DNA of 64,000 nucleotides from Asterias rubens. Taxonomy: Eukaryota; Echinodermata; Asteroidea; Forcipulatida; Asteriidae. Location of the stretch: contig NC_047065.1 of the NCBI RefSeq assembly GCF_902459465.1, forward strand, positions 16,035,634-16,099,633, given 5' to 3'. The translations under genes and the position numbers were made by a program. How positions within the stretch are numbered: position 1 is the first letter of the stretch; each line of letters begins with the position of its first letter. Below the pieces are notes generated by a model. The model ran no database searches, was not told the DNA's origin, and saw only the letters and a program-made list of their open reading frames with translations. Shown here piece by piece: positions 11,549 to 22,130 of this stretch.

Positions 11549-12179
11549 ACTATTTTAAACATTTTTACCAGGTCCTTATGGTTTGTGAGCAGATTGCCAC
11601 AGCAAATTATGTACCCATACAATATGTCTGTGAATATATCCACATTCAGTGCGTGGAAATTTAAGCTTGGAGATGATAATGCCTTTCCCTCCCCCAAGTC
11701 ATAACTTTTAAGTAAAATAAAAATTACGTGACATATCGTATATATACCACTTTTATGGAACTAAGCATGCAAGATAAATTAGAGTACAACTCGAGTACAA
11801 CGCAAGGCATATGTTTGTACTGTGATCAGCAGTAAATATGAACATTGACGCGTGTACATTATGCTTAAGCATAATTAAGCATAATTACACAACATAAATT
11901 ACACTGACATTGTATGCAAGTTTCATTTACTTACATGTAAAACAAAAATAGTGTTTTAAAATTCTTAATGTTAAGGCTTTAAAGTACAAACCTGTACTCA
12001 TTCTGCGGGCTCAAGGGGAAAAAACATGGACCCCATAACCCCCACCCACTAATGAAGTCTTAGTCAACTCACTTTAATACAGATAATTATGGGCACTGGT
12101 GTGTGCTAATAACAAATATGCTTGCAGAGGTTTAATGTTAACAAATTGAGGGAATTCATGAAGCAAGTACACAAGCTAA

Positions 12180-12386
12180 GGGCCCAATTTCATGGCTCTG
12201 CTTACCGTAAGCAAAGAATCACCGCTTACATCAAGCATATTTCATGGGTTAGCGGGGATTTTTACTAGGCATTCTATGCTACCAACGCTATACTAGCGCA
12301 GAAATTTGATTCTTGCTGTGCAAGCCGAGGATGGTGATCCTAAGCGCAGAATTTGGCCATAAACAGAGCCATGCAATTGGGCCCTG
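12180..12386. mobile_element. Foldback element related to family B
   Basis: GGGCCCAATTTCATGGCTCTG at the left end is mirrored by CAGAGCCATGCAATTGGGCCC at the right. The interior differs from typical B copies (TAAGCGCAGAATTTGGCC). Partial relatives lie near 7080-7160, 26760-26852 and 58330-58430. Confidence 0.78.
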
Positions 12387-13119
12387 GTGTTTCTGATCAG
12401 TAGTGTGGGTTCGACTACTGGTCGTGACCCTTGTGTCCTTAAAGGCACTGGACACCCTTGGTAAATGTTTGTCTGACCGCCAGATTTGAGCAAAAGTGCA
12501 TCATTAGTGCGGAGTGCTATAAGTGGAAGTTTTATTCGGAAGTGATGTACAATACATGTAATAATAACCATCATGTACATGATGTTCACAACTTGTGGTC
12601 TGCACAGTCAGCTTTTAACACTGGTAAAGAATTGTGTATTTCACTCCTTTGCACCATCAATTGCTATAGCAATAATGGACTTTGTTTTAAGAAAAATCTA
12701 CCCTCAGTATTTACAACACATAGTAAAAGCAACCGCAACTTCTCACAGACACGTTTATCCTTGAGGTTACATGAGTAGGGCGCCCTCGGCTAGAGGTCCC
12801 AGGAAGGTTGCTCATCCTTTGTGTCGTGCATTCACCATTGTTGTACCTATAAGATGGTGTCCTGCACCATTTCATCTAGAGCTGCTTGATGAGCACAAGA
12901 AGTGGCTAAGTACAACAAAATTATACTTAACAGAATAACGTTACCAACCAAACTACCACGTGTGTACAATTTGTGACTGGTATCCTGCTCATTTCTGCTA
13001 AGCCAAAAACTGTTAAGCAATGTGCTTTCTGCTTACACACAGCTCTATGAAATTGAAGCGGGTTCATTGGCTTGTGGATTTTTCATGTGGAAGGCAGGGG
13101 TCAAAGGTCATAGGTTAGG

Positions 13120-16100
13120 TCATAAGTCCGACCTGGCGGCAACTGACAGCGGGATGGCCTTCATCTCGCTCCTCATGCACAGGAATTCTCCGAGTACTGT
13201 CATCAGCGCCACACAGATGATGTTGATGAGCCACCACGATAACGTGTGGGGAAATTGTCTGTTGTACACCCAGCAGGCTACCAGGTGGATCACATGGACG
13301 GTCACGGCGAAATCTGTGCACTGCTTTGCCCTCTGGACGGCAACCCACAATCCTAAGGCACTGCAGAAAGAAGGTTTGAGAAATATACATGTATGAGTTT
13401 ACTTTAGTTTTAGCAACAGTTAACACGGAGACTTGAAGCTTAGCATACATGTACTTGGGTGCAGAGTAAACTTAGGCATATTTGGCATGTTTGGTAACCT
13501 ATATTGTATGCGAAACGCCACTTTTACATAATACACATGTATACAAAGTGTAGGCTTGAATAGAGCTGGAGAAGGGTGTTTTCTCTCAATATTTGATCAG
13601 TGGATATTATACAAATATAACATGGTTTGAGGGTGACTAGTCGAAATTAGCTCCCCGAAGTATTGGAAGTTGACAAACTATAGTTCCCGAGGCGAAGCCG
13701 AGGAGCCGAGGGAACTAGTTTGCCAACTTCCAATACCGAGGGGAGATCGACTAGTCACCCGAAATAAACCATGTAATATTTGTTTTACTATACTTCATAC
13801 ATATTCAGTTACCAGAACATGAGTTTTGAGCAACAGAAAATTATTACTGTGAAACAAAATGCACATGATAAGTTTGTTCATGTGTTATATGTCGCTAAGA
13901 GAGCGCTGTTCGTGCGTGTATACAAAACGGTGCCACGATCAATAGCGCCCGGGGATGACGTCGCGCAATGGTAGTGCGCATGACAAGTAGAATAGCTACC
14001 GCGGAACTATTACTTGTCATGTGCATTTACCACTTGCGTGAATACTCACGTGGGCGCTTGGTAGTTAGCAGAATTAACACCTGGCACGTGATGATGATTG
14101 GACCAATGAGAACTCGACTCTCTGTCATGAATATGTATGAGGTATAGTAATCCGACTTGTCTTCCAATTCCGCAAAAGTAGGAAGTACACTAAGATACAC
14201 TAAGATTATGTGATTTTTGAGGCATTGCATGGTAAGGTATCGGACGGCCACTTCAAGGTTAGGGATACACTTAACTGATTTAGGCTATGGCCCAAAATTC
14301 ACTGCCACAAAGGGCACGTTGTCACCTACTCTTGGGGCTGAAACAGGGTTACCCCCTTTACAACATGTAAGGATGTGTACATGTAGGCATGGGTATTATC
14401 CATAAGGAGCCTGGTTGGTAGAGCGAAATGCATTACCTTCCAAACCTGTTACATAATTGTGCCTTGCTCAAAGGCACAAGTGTCATGACTGAAATTCGAA
14501 CCCCACACTCTGCTGCTAACACCAAGTGCTCAAGTCCGGTAAACTATGTAGATCGCTCGGCCAAGACGCGGCCCAATTTCATGTGGAGAAGGGCACCAAC
14601 AGATTATAAAGCATACATGTACATGTTTCTGCTGCTTGTAAACTTACCATGTTAAAGAATTCAAGACATAAACTGCGACAATTGTTCTCCCTTTTGAGCT
14701 GCCAAACTCCAGACACTGCAGGAATGAAACAATTGTCATCAATATGAACACAGTGCATGTAAATCAATTGTCACACTCTAACATTAGTGAAACTCCTTAC
14801 ATGAAGAGATGATTTAAAAAAAAAACTAAATAGTCATTTGTCTAACTAATTAGCCATTTCTCGTGCTTGATCACAAGATTTCAACTTTAAATTCCTCAGA
14901 CTTGGAGACACTTGCTCTGTCACATGATTCAAGAAATCTTTTGCCTACATGTAGTTACACCCATGTATGAATACTTGTACACAATTCTGAATGAATTGTA
15001 TGGCACAACGGTACCAAGGTTTGCTCACCAGGGGCCAATTTCATAGAGGAGCTTAAACAAAAAATTGTCCTTTTAAAAGCAACAAAAATAGCTTGCTAAT
15101 TTTACACATATATATTACTGGCCAAAACTTCATGCCATATACATTGCTTGTGACTGGTATTTAGCTATTGTTTACTTAGCAAAAATAATAATAATAATAA
15201 TAACCGTATTTATAACGCGCCTTTTGCCAAAGGATACAAAGCGCCAGGTATTATATTGCAGGAGTGGGGCGAATTTTTTGAGATAAAAGACCTAATCCTT
15301 AAGCACCATGTAATGGTTTACAAGGTGCTGTGGCGCAATATGTTGCCAATCCAGCCAGGAACACCGGGGCAAACCCCTTCTCTTTTCGATAAGTGCACTG
15401 GGTTCTTTTACATGCGTTTACACAACACATGGGACCAACGGCTTTACGTCCCATCCGAAGGACGAAGCAATGGTTATGTGTCTTGCTTTTAAAAGGACAC
15501 AAGTGTCACGGCTGGGGATTCGAACCCACACTCTGCTGATCAGAAACACCAGAGTTTGAATTCGGTGCTCTTAACCGCTCGGCCACGGCACTCCCATAGC
15601 CAATGGATGGAGTCTTGGCCGGTATTCTGATTTTACTAAGCATGGATTATTTTGTAGAATTTTGTGCTTAAGCAGCTCTAAGAAATTGGGCCCAAGTCTT
15701 GAGGTTGCTATAATAAAAGCTTACCCTGAATCATTTGACAAACATGTACATGTGGCAACTGTCTCTACAGTTTGAGGAATTCATACTTTAGTCGTGACTT
15801 GTGACTTGAAGCAAGTTGTTAATTCAAATGGCTTATTGCTGGAACAAAATTTTCATTTTCATCAAATTGTTATGTTAGGATGTTATGTTTTGTTACTTGT
15901 TTTATAACTAAAGTTCAGGTACATGTAGTGCAAACATCCGGCAAATAAGTAAATTAGAAAATTACTTATACGAAGGCAAACCTACCTCATACTTAAATAC
16001 TTGATCCAGGAGTTTTGGATTATCTAGGATTAAGTCCACAAAGACCAGCCAGAAGCCATAGCAGATGTAGAATGTGCACTGCATGAAGAGGATCTGAGAG

Positions 16101-16147
16101 ATCAGTAGAAGAGGGTCCCACACATGGCTCCGAAATGTCCCAACCAT
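13120..16147 (-). CDS. SYS1: SYS1, Golgi-localized integral membrane protein
   Basis: Three exons on the minus strand, 15986-16147, 14648-14715 and 13120-13360, join to exactly 156 residues, the same length as human SYS1 as I recall it. It starts MVGTFRSHVWDPLLLISQI and ends MRSEMKAIPLSVAARSDL. The conserved KQCTDFAVTVHVIH and WWLINIICVALMTVLGE blocks are present. SYS1 is a four-span Golgi membrane protein that recruits the small GTPase ARFRP1 to the trans-Golgi; hydrophobic segments lie at about residues 11-38, 63-85, 92-107 and 115-138. The middle exon (68 nt) encodes the segment beginning CLEFGSSKGR and ending NSLT, and a Cys codon is split TG|T across intron 2. A CTTTCTTTACAG acceptor at about 16426 suggests a 5' UTR intron (inference). 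No frameshift or stop is present, so the gene looks functional. Confidence 0.95.
13630..13765. mobile_element. Foldback with GACTAGTC arms
   Basis: GGGTGACTAGTCG is mirrored by CGACTAGTCACCC, and AAGTATTGGAAGTTGACAAAC by GTTTGCCAACTTCCAATAC, leaving a small GAGGCGAAGCCGAGG loop. It lies in SYS1 intron 2, next to the element at 13788-14149. Confidence 0.8.
13788..14149. mobile_element. MITE-like element with ~20-bp terminal inverted repeats
   Basis: TACTATACTTCATACATATTC at the left end is mirrored by GAATATGTATGAGGTATAGTA at the right end. The body contains further inverted blocks (ATGACAAGTAG versus ATTACTTGTCAT). No transposase-like coding is seen. Confidence 0.68.
14400..14575 (-). mobile_element. 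tRNA-derived SINE, diverged, in SYS1 intron 2
   Basis: ATTCGAACCCCACACTCTGCTG followed by a GATCGCTCGGCCA-type block is the reverse of the Ser/Leu-like SINE head. The tail contains the family's TGCCTTGCTCAAAGGCACAAG block. Confidence 0.65.
14648..14715 (-). CDS. SYS1: SYS1 exon 2 (68 nt)
   Basis: This short internal exon encodes 22 residues plus two bases of the next codon. Its acceptor is CTGCAG and its donor is gtaagt, both strong. Without it, exons 1 and 3 would not join in frame, and with it the protein length matches the family. Confidence 0.92.
15030..15697. mobile_element. Family B foldback split by a SINE
   Basis: Left half 15030-15185 begins GGGGCCAATTTCATAGAGG. Right half 15602-15697 ends AGCAGCTCTAAGAAATTGGGC. 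Between them lies a full-length tRNA-derived SINE, so the SINE inserted into an existing B element. Confidence 0.8.
15186..15601 (-). mobile_element. Full-length tRNA-derived SINE (Ser/Leu-like)
   Basis: Read on the minus strand: a tRNA-like head (GTGGCCGAGCGGTTAAGAGC, then GGGTTCGAATCC), then a body with CCTTCGGATGGGACGTAAAGC, then an (ATT)n tail at 15186-15205. At about 415 bp it is the most complete copy of this family in the window. Related copies are at 21780-22130 and 56310-56545. Confidence 0.8.
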
Positions 16148-16626
16148 GGTGACTGTTCTTTCTAAACCACTAGCGTCTTGGATTTCAAATCAGGTATATC
16201 AAGGAATACCCGTACGAGACGCAGTCTACACACAGCTATCGTAAGTACACTACAGCACTAAAAGTTTTCAACACAGGACTTTGAGTGAACTTTGATTCAA
16301 TAACGTCTTGAGTGTAGGATCCATCCTTTATTCCTTGAAGTTAGACATGGATACATGTGTCCATCGTGAGGACTGACCATCAAGAAGTGGAGTTGATGCT
16401 AATTGCTCCAGAAGTGACGTTGACGTCTGTAAAGAAAGACAGGTAATCAGAATATGAAACCATTGAAAAATGAATGATTAATGACAAAGGGGCTCCTTTT
16501 CCCAGACACTTCTTTCTCATTGAAACAATCTTCTTATATGCATTTCCTTTCTTGTTTTAGTTTTAAATGAATTATGCTTTACACTGCCATAAAAATATAC
16601 AAATAGATTTATAGTATTATTGTATT

Positions 16627-16938
16627 CTTGTATACTCAAAATAATCATAGCATTATAAATAAGAGGTTGATAGTATAAGACACAGCGAGAAACGGCTCCC
16701 TCTGAAGTAATGTAGTTTTCGAGAAAGCAGTTATTTAGATTTTGAGGTCTCGAAATCAAGCATCTGAAAGCACACAACTTCGTGTGACAGTGGGTGTTTT
16801 TTCTTTCATTATCTCGCAACTTTGACTACCAATTAAGCTCAAATTTTCCCAGGTTTGTTATATTAAATGCATATGTTAAGATACACCAAGTGAGAAGACT
16901 GGTCTTTGACAATTACCAATAGTGTCCACTGTCTTTAA
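16627..16938. mobile_element. Foldback element, family A, left-truncated
   Basis: Contains GAAACGGCTCCCTCTGAAGT, the GAGGTCTCGAAATCAAGC block, and the right end AATAGTGTCCACTGTCTTTAAG. The left terminus is missing. Confidence 0.82.
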
Positions 16939-17639
16939 GTCAGAGATTTTGTATACACCAACATTCAGGCTTTTTTTTCACAATCTGCCAATCCTACATG
17001 TAATCACAAGCCAGGGCACAACAAGTAGGCTCTATAAAAACAATTACATACCTATATGCTTAACAGAATATGGTTACCAGCCAAAATGCCATTTCTCATT
17101 TACAATCTGTGACTGGTATCCTGTATCCATTTCACTAAACAGAAACTTTTCAAGCAATATTTTCTGTTTTCAAGCGGCTACATGTATATGAAATTGAACC
17201 TGGAAGGTAAACATTTCTCTTGATGTTAAATACATTCGCTTGTCAATTTGTTTGCTACAGACATACAAATTTTCAATGCTTTCTTTAATTCATTCAAAGT
17301 CAACGATGCAGAAATCTGCACGTTTACATGTTCTGTGTTCTGTTGAAATTGAATAAAAAAGCACTAACCCTTAACTATGACCTTCATATCAACACAATAA
17401 CAGGTATTCCAAAAAAAGTCACACTACATGTATACCAAGTGTCTGTACAATAGACGTTGTATTGTGTCTCGTTAAATGTATTGTGCTTGTAAATGCCTCA
17501 AGGATCTAAATGAAAATTTGGGAAAAACCAGTTTTCATGCCTGTATTATTTGGGGTACTTTATGTACTTCCTGCAAGCAGTCATAACATCTACACAGCTT
17601 CTACAGAACAGCAAGTACAACTTGATTCAGGTGAGTTGC

Positions 17640-18470
17640 AAACTTTATGTACAGGATTCAGGTACTTTTTCAAAGTGTCCACAGATTTACATTAAACTTA
17701 CAGGGTTTGAAGATAATGATAGTAGAAAGCTTGCCTTCAAATATTACTTACTGAGGTTTTGTAGTTTTTGAAAAATGAGTAAAACAAGTCACAAAATAAT
17801 TTTCGTCTCAGTGGGACAACAATTATTTTAGCGTGTAAAATCTCATTAACCAGTTAACTGTTATGATATTACATAATACCATAATCATAGCATAACTGGT
17901 TAAAGACAGTGGACACTATTGGTAATTGTCAAAGACCAGTCTTCTCACTTGGTGTATATCAACATGCATTATAACATAACAAACCTGATTTTAGCTTGAT
18001 TGGTCATCGGAGTTGCGAGATAACTATGAAAGAAAAACACACCCTTGTCACATGAAGTTGTGTACTTTTAGATAGTTGATTTCGAGACCTAAAATTCTTA
18101 ACTTGAGGTCTCAAAATCAAATTCGTGGAAAATTACTTCTTTCTCGTAAACTGTGTCACTTCAGAGGGAGCTGTTTCTCAAAATGTTTTATACTATCAAC
18201 CTCTCCCCATTACTCGTAATCAAGAAAGGTTTTATGATAATAATTGTTTTCAGTAATCGCAATAGTGTCCACTGCCTTTAAAGCGTTTTTATATTGCTAA
18301 AACGGAGACATAACATTTTTATTTGTTTTACTCATTTCTTAAAAACTAGGCTGCACCTCAGCAAGTAAAATTTCAAGGGAAGCTTTCTACTATCACAATC
18401 TTAAAACTGTGTAAGTTTAATGTAAATCTGTGGACATTGTGTTTTGTGTTAGGAAAAAGTACATACATAG
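17640..18470. mobile_element. Older foldback interrupted by a family A element
   Basis: ACAGATTTACATTAAACTTAC near 17682-17702 is mirrored by GTAAGTTTAATGTAAATCTGT near 18411-18431, and GATAGTAGAAAGCTTGCC by GGGAAGCTTTCTACTATC. A complete family A copy (17900-18281) lies between the arms. The arms resemble family E (39472-39600, 59693-60041). Confidence 0.75.
17900..18281. mobile_element. Foldback element, family A, nested copy
   Basis: Complete ends, TTAAAGACAGTGGACACTAT and AATAGTGTCCACTGCCTTTA. It contains GGAGCTGTTTCTCAAAATG and a central ACTTGAGGTCTC block. It is inserted between the arms of an older foldback. Confidence 0.87.
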
Positions 18471-18539
18471 ACCCTAAAAGAACAATTTAACAGTAAAACA
18501 GTCAAGAGTCAAGATTTGTTTAAACTTATGTTAAAGGCA

Positions 18540-18985
18540 GACCAAGTTAGACACACCTCAGTTCAAATTTCAAAGAGCTAAAAATTAGTCTCATGTTTTA
18601 AACTTTATAAAATATTGGCTCATGTTAAATTTACAACTTTTTACAAAATTATGCCAGCTTTCCTATAGCCATGATGGCTAACTGTTACCTGACGAACTGA
18701 AAGTGTAGGCTATAGTTAAGCTGGCATACTTGTTGTACTAAGTTTAAACATAAACTAATCTGATGCACACTTTCAGTTCGCCGAGTACAGTTTTTTTATG
18801 GAGTGTGTGAAACAATTTTTTTAAGCAATTCACCTTCAAAACCACTTTTCAGTTCCATCTAAAGCATGACAAAAAAATTCAACCACTCTGAAATTATAGG
18901 ATGGCTTCATGTTAAAAATTTCACTTACAAGCTCAAGACTATTTGGGGGGTACAAAGTGCAAACAACCTTTGTAGAAAACAGTCG
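18540..18985 (+). pseudogene. Decayed tandem copy of the TRIM 5' region
   Basis: This stretch aligns by eye, in the same order, with 19005-19355: CAGTTCAAATTTCAAAGAGC, then ATTATGCCAGCTT...CTATAGCC, then CAGTTCG and AGTGTGTGAAA, then a CAG acceptor-like site, then ATTCAACCAC and ATAGGATGGCTTCA (the true start-codon context), then TTGGGGGGTACAAAGTGCAA against the RING-encoding TTGGGTGTACAGCGTGCCAA. The copy has lost its reading frame. It is therefore a relic of a local duplication that included the promoter, the 5' UTR and the start of the coding sequence. Confidence 0.7.
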
Positions 18986-19276
18986 AGAATTTAGACGTTT
19001 ATGTTGAACAGCCCAAGTAAGACACGTCTCAGTTCAAATTTCAAAGAGCTAAAATTTAGCCTTGTGTTATAAATTTAAGATAAAAAAGATTAGTTCATGT
19101 TTAAACTTTGTACAACGATTATGCCAGCTTAACTATAGCCTACACTTTCAGTTCGTCAGTCAACAGTTTTTAAAAGTGTGTGAAAAAAATTTTCAAAAAG
19201 ATTGACCTTTTTAAAACCCTTTTTCCCTTTACAGTTACATCTACAGCCAGACACAACATTCAACCACAACAATAGG

Positions 19277-21238
19277 ATGGCTTCACATAAAAAAGTATAC
19301 GCACCCCTAGACCAAGACTGTCTTGGGTGTACAGCGTGCCAACAACCTTGCAGAAATCCACAGAAGATGGACTGCCATCACAGTTTCTGCTCCAAATGTC
19401 TTCAAAGGCTGCAAGATAAGCAAGACCCAAGGAGCGTTGAGTTTCATTGTCCTAACTGTGCGAAGACGTCCAGTCTGGATGGTGGCGGAGACTAACTTAG
19501 CGAACTGGCAGAGCAGATTAGAATGCAGGGGAAAACACAGGGTCAAGGGTCAAGTATCAAGTGTCAAGCGTGTACTGAGAAAATCGTGGCAGTTTCAAAG
19601 TGTGTAGACTGCGATGATTATCTGTGTCCAGCATGCCAACGTGCGCATCAGCGCATGAAACTGATGAAGGACCACACACTCATTCCTTTGCAATCAGGGG
19701 AACCTACAGGCATCAAGAGGAAACCCTCAATGAAATGCAAGACACACTCCAACCAAGACGTCACCTACTTCTGTGAGACATGTCAGATGTTGGCATGTTT
19801 TAAATGCAGCAGTACAGATCACGTCAAACCCTTGCACTCTCTGGTCAATCTAAAAGAAGCTCTCCAAACATGTAAGCAAGAGGCCGCTGAATTAGTTGTC
19901 AAGGTAGAAAACAACAACTCGGAGTTGAATGACGCTTGTGATGAGCTGGAAAAAACCTGCAAGAAAATGGACGTTATGTTCGCCGACACCAATGAAAAAA
20001 TCTCAAGAAAGGCTGAGAAGGAGATTGCCAAGGCAGTTGGAAGGATCAGAGAGGAGGAACAAAAACTGAAACAAACAGCAGAGGAGAGTTATAAACACAG
20101 AGTCAAGACAATTAAACAGGCCCTTACTCAAAACGTCAACACGACGACCCAGACAACGAGCAAGCTAGATGAAGTGAAACTAGTCATGCCTCATCTTAAC
20201 GACAATATGCTTGAATACGTTAAGAACAAACTGTTACAATACCTTGAAGAAATGTCTAATATTAAGGCGGAGGGCGTGTCAGATATGCTTTTCTTTATGG
20301 ACTTTGAAGAAGATGAAGATTCACTCGGGAAGTTGGTTCTGGAAGAGAAGTCTCCCGTTATTAAACCAGAAATACAACGACTGGCAACATCTATTAAAAA
20401 AGTACTGGTTGTTGGGAAGAAGCCCGGGGCCCTGCCCCCTAGCCCTGGGTTTGTGTGTCTGAGCAAACAGTGGGCCCTCAAAACTGATGTGAAGACGTTC
20501 GGATTTGAAAAGACAAAATTCCGCCACGCATGCAATGTTGCAGCCTTCTCCGACAACGAAATAGTCATATCAGAAGCTCAGTTTAAAATTCTGATCTCTC
20601 TCAACTCATCGGACCAAACCATCGACTTCCCGCGACGGCTGCACATCAATGGTCTGACAAATCCCTCTAGGATCACCACAAGTGGGAATAACAATCTCGT
20701 CGTTCTAGACAGTCCAGATGTGAAGATTTTCACCAGGGACTACCAACTCCTACGTCAGTTCACACCATGCAAAGGGACCGACGGTGTACCATCATGCCTT
20801 GCTGTGGACGACAGAGATACCATAGCAGTGGGATACAAGAACAAGGGCGAGATCTCCCTGCACAGCGCAAACGGAAACCTCATCCGAAAACTTCCGGCTC
20901 CGATGCTGGGCGACTTTGCGACAGTCTGCAGGCAGCACTTCATCTATACAAACGAACAGAAGAAGTTAGTTTCGGTGAACTACAACGGTAAGTTGGTGTT
21001 CTCGGTTGACGTCCCTTCTCGATTTTCCCCAACGGGTGTCTCTTGTGATACAGATGGCAGCATTTACGTTGCTGTGAATCACTGGGCATCGGGAAGCGTA
21101 CATCGGTTCACTCCTTGTGGCAAGTACATGGAGTGCATCATCAAGGATTGCAGACCCCCGCTTAATATCACATTCACACCCAATGGAGAACTGGTTTTGG
21201 CTGCCACAGATTCAGTACAAATCTATCATCGAGTGTAA
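19277..21238 (+). CDS. TRIM-like protein with an in-frame stop between RING and B-box
   Basis: One open frame runs from ATG 19277 to the stop at 21236-21238, except for a TAA at 19493-19495. Codons 1-72 encode a canonical C3HC4 RING finger (Cys18, 21, 33, His35, Cys38, 41, 58, 61). After the TAA the same frame continues LSELAEQIR and then a 571-residue open stretch from ATG 19523. This contains B-box 1 (Cys14, 17, 27, 30, 35, 38, His42, 51 of that stretch), B-box 2 (Cys72, His75, Cys84, 87, 92, 95, His100, 105), a coiled coil (about 110-270) and a C-terminal beta-propeller/NHL-like region (about 310-571). RING proteins of this type are E3 ubiquitin ligases. If the stop is real, the RING is separated and the product is either a 72-residue RING peptide or a RING-less B-box protein from ATG 19523. 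Readthrough, RNA editing, an assembly error or a recent null allele are alternatives. The coding part is intronless; a TTTACAG acceptor at 19231-19234 may end a 5' UTR intron. Confidence 0.85.
19523..21238 (+). CDS. B-box/coiled-coil part of the TRIM-like gene (downstream start)
   Basis: This is the portion after the TAA at 19493, read from its first ATG, giving 571 residues without interruption. B-boxes, coiled coil and C-terminal region are intact and show no decay, which would be unexpected if the whole locus had been dead for long. The stop therefore looks recent, polymorphic or artefactual, or this shorter protein is the functional product. The residues VPSRFSPTGVSCDTDGSIYV near the end are a propeller-blade-like repeat. 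Confidence 0.8.
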   Translation: MQGKTQGQGSSIKCQACTEKIVAVSKCVDCDDYLCPACQRAHQRMKLMKDHTLIPLQSGEPTGIKRKPSMKCKTHSNQDVTYFCETCQMLACFKCSSTDHVKPLHSLVNLKEALQTCKQEAAELVVKVENNNSELNDACDELEKTCKKMDVMFADTNEKISRKAEKEIAKAVGRIREEEQKLKQTAEESYKHRVKTIKQALTQNVNTTTQTTSKLDEVKLVMPHLNDNMLEYVKNKLLQYLEEMSNIKAEGVSDMLFFMDFEEDEDSLGKLVLEEKSPVIKPEIQRLATSIKKVLVVGKKPGALPPSPGFVCLSKQWALKTDVKTFGFEKTKFRHACNVAAFSDNEIVISEAQFKILISLNSSDQTIDFPRRLHINGLTNPSRITTSGNNNLVVLDSPDVKIFTRDYQLLRQFTPCKGTDGVPSCLAVDDRDTIAVGYKNKGEISLHSANGNLIRKLPAPMLGDFATVCRQHFIYTNEQKKLVSVNYNGKLVFSVDVPSRFSPTGVSCDTDGSIYVAVNHWASGSVHRFTPCGKYMECIIKDCRPPLNITFTPNGELVLAATDSVQIYHRV

Positions 21239-21736
21239 CCTGGCAAGATGCAATCACAACAGGGCTCAAATTTGGCCCTTGGGCCACTCTGTCAAGGAGC
21301 GACTTTGACAGGGGCCACTTTGAGATGGGGCAACTTTGTAAGTGACAGGGCGAATTTGCTAGGGGCGACATTGTAGTGGGCGACTTTGCTGGGGAGGGGG
21401 GCGAGTTGACTGGTTTCCAATGTAAGGTTGGAAAGGGGGGGGGTAGCTTAACACCCATCATATTTTGATGTACAAGATCAGTTATTGATAATAATTATTG
21501 ACTTAAATAGAGACTTTTAAGCCCCTTTTTCTTTCCCACGATGCCTTCCGACAATTGAGAAAAATCAGCCAGGCGGGAATCGCAATAAGGTCTATTGCCA
21601 GCCATTACTTGGTTTGGATGTCATCTTTCTGTTGAAGCATTTAAAGCCAAAATACTAAAAAATAAGGCTTATATACAATTGACTTGGATTCCTGTGAGCC
21701 TTATAGTTTCTAAAAGTAAGCATTGGTGACCATAAA

Positions 21737-21742
21737 AATAAA
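21737..21742 (+). terminator. Candidate poly(A) signal of the TRIM-like gene
   Basis: AATAAA about 500 bp after the TRIM stop codon, on the coding strand. No competing canonical signal was noticed closer to the stop. Assignment is by position only. Confidence 0.4.
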
Positions 21743-21779
21743 GCGTTGCACAAAAAAATGTGCGATGTGTCAGAAAAAT

Positions 21780-22130
21780 AATAATAATAATTACAATGTA
21801 TAATAATAATATCAAAGTCTTATATACAGCGCACGTATCTACCAAACAGTGTGAATTCTGAGATGCAATTATGTAGCACTTTATAGGCCTAAGGGTTTAA
21901 AAGGTGGTACGGCGCATTCAGCAGCCACAGCCAAGAACACCGGGGCGAACCCATTCTCTTTTTGATAAGTGCACTGGGTTCTTTTACATGCGTTACACAA
22001 CTCATGGGACCAACAGCTTTATGTCTCATCCGAAGGACGAAGCAAAAGTGTCTTGCATAAGGACAAGTGTCACGGCTGGGGATTCGAACCCACACTCTGT
22101 TGATCAGAAAAACCAGAGTTTGTATATATC
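21780..22130 (-). mobile_element. tRNA-derived SINE (Ser/Leu-like)
   Basis: Minus-strand copy of the element at 15186-15601, with the (ATT)n-like tail at 21780-21812, GAACACCGGGGCGAACCC, CATCCGAAGGACGAAGC and GGGGATTCGAACCCACACTC. The tRNA head is truncated at about 22130. Confidence 0.75.

Larger units (their letters stand above)
6412..13119. other. Intergenic region between the nucleotidase and SYS1 genes
   Basis: I see no further exon here. The region holds a diverged GCACCAAGGCAAT repeat (about 6485-6690), LINE 3' relics, foldback elements A, B, C and F, a ~41-bp tandem array and A/T-rich DNA. The 3' UTRs of both flanking convergent genes must also lie here; their ends are not clear from sequence. 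Confidence 0.6.
16148..19276. other. Intergenic region between SYS1 and the TRIM-like gene (divergent)
   Basis: It should contain both promoters. A family A element (16627-16938), a family B-type fragment (about 17000-17200), a nested foldback (17640-18470) and a decayed tandem copy of the TRIM 5' region (18540-18985) fill most of it. No separate gene is seen. Confidence 0.6.

Noticed and set aside
12293..12589. Open frames around 12300-12780 on both strands
   Set aside because: They overlap a family B-like foldback and a SINE fragment. No splice-consistent exon or conserved motif was found.
19470..19495. A tiny intron removing the TRIM stop codon
   Set aside because: The only GT-AG pair around the stop would give an intron of about 20 bp, far below a workable size, and would disturb the frame.
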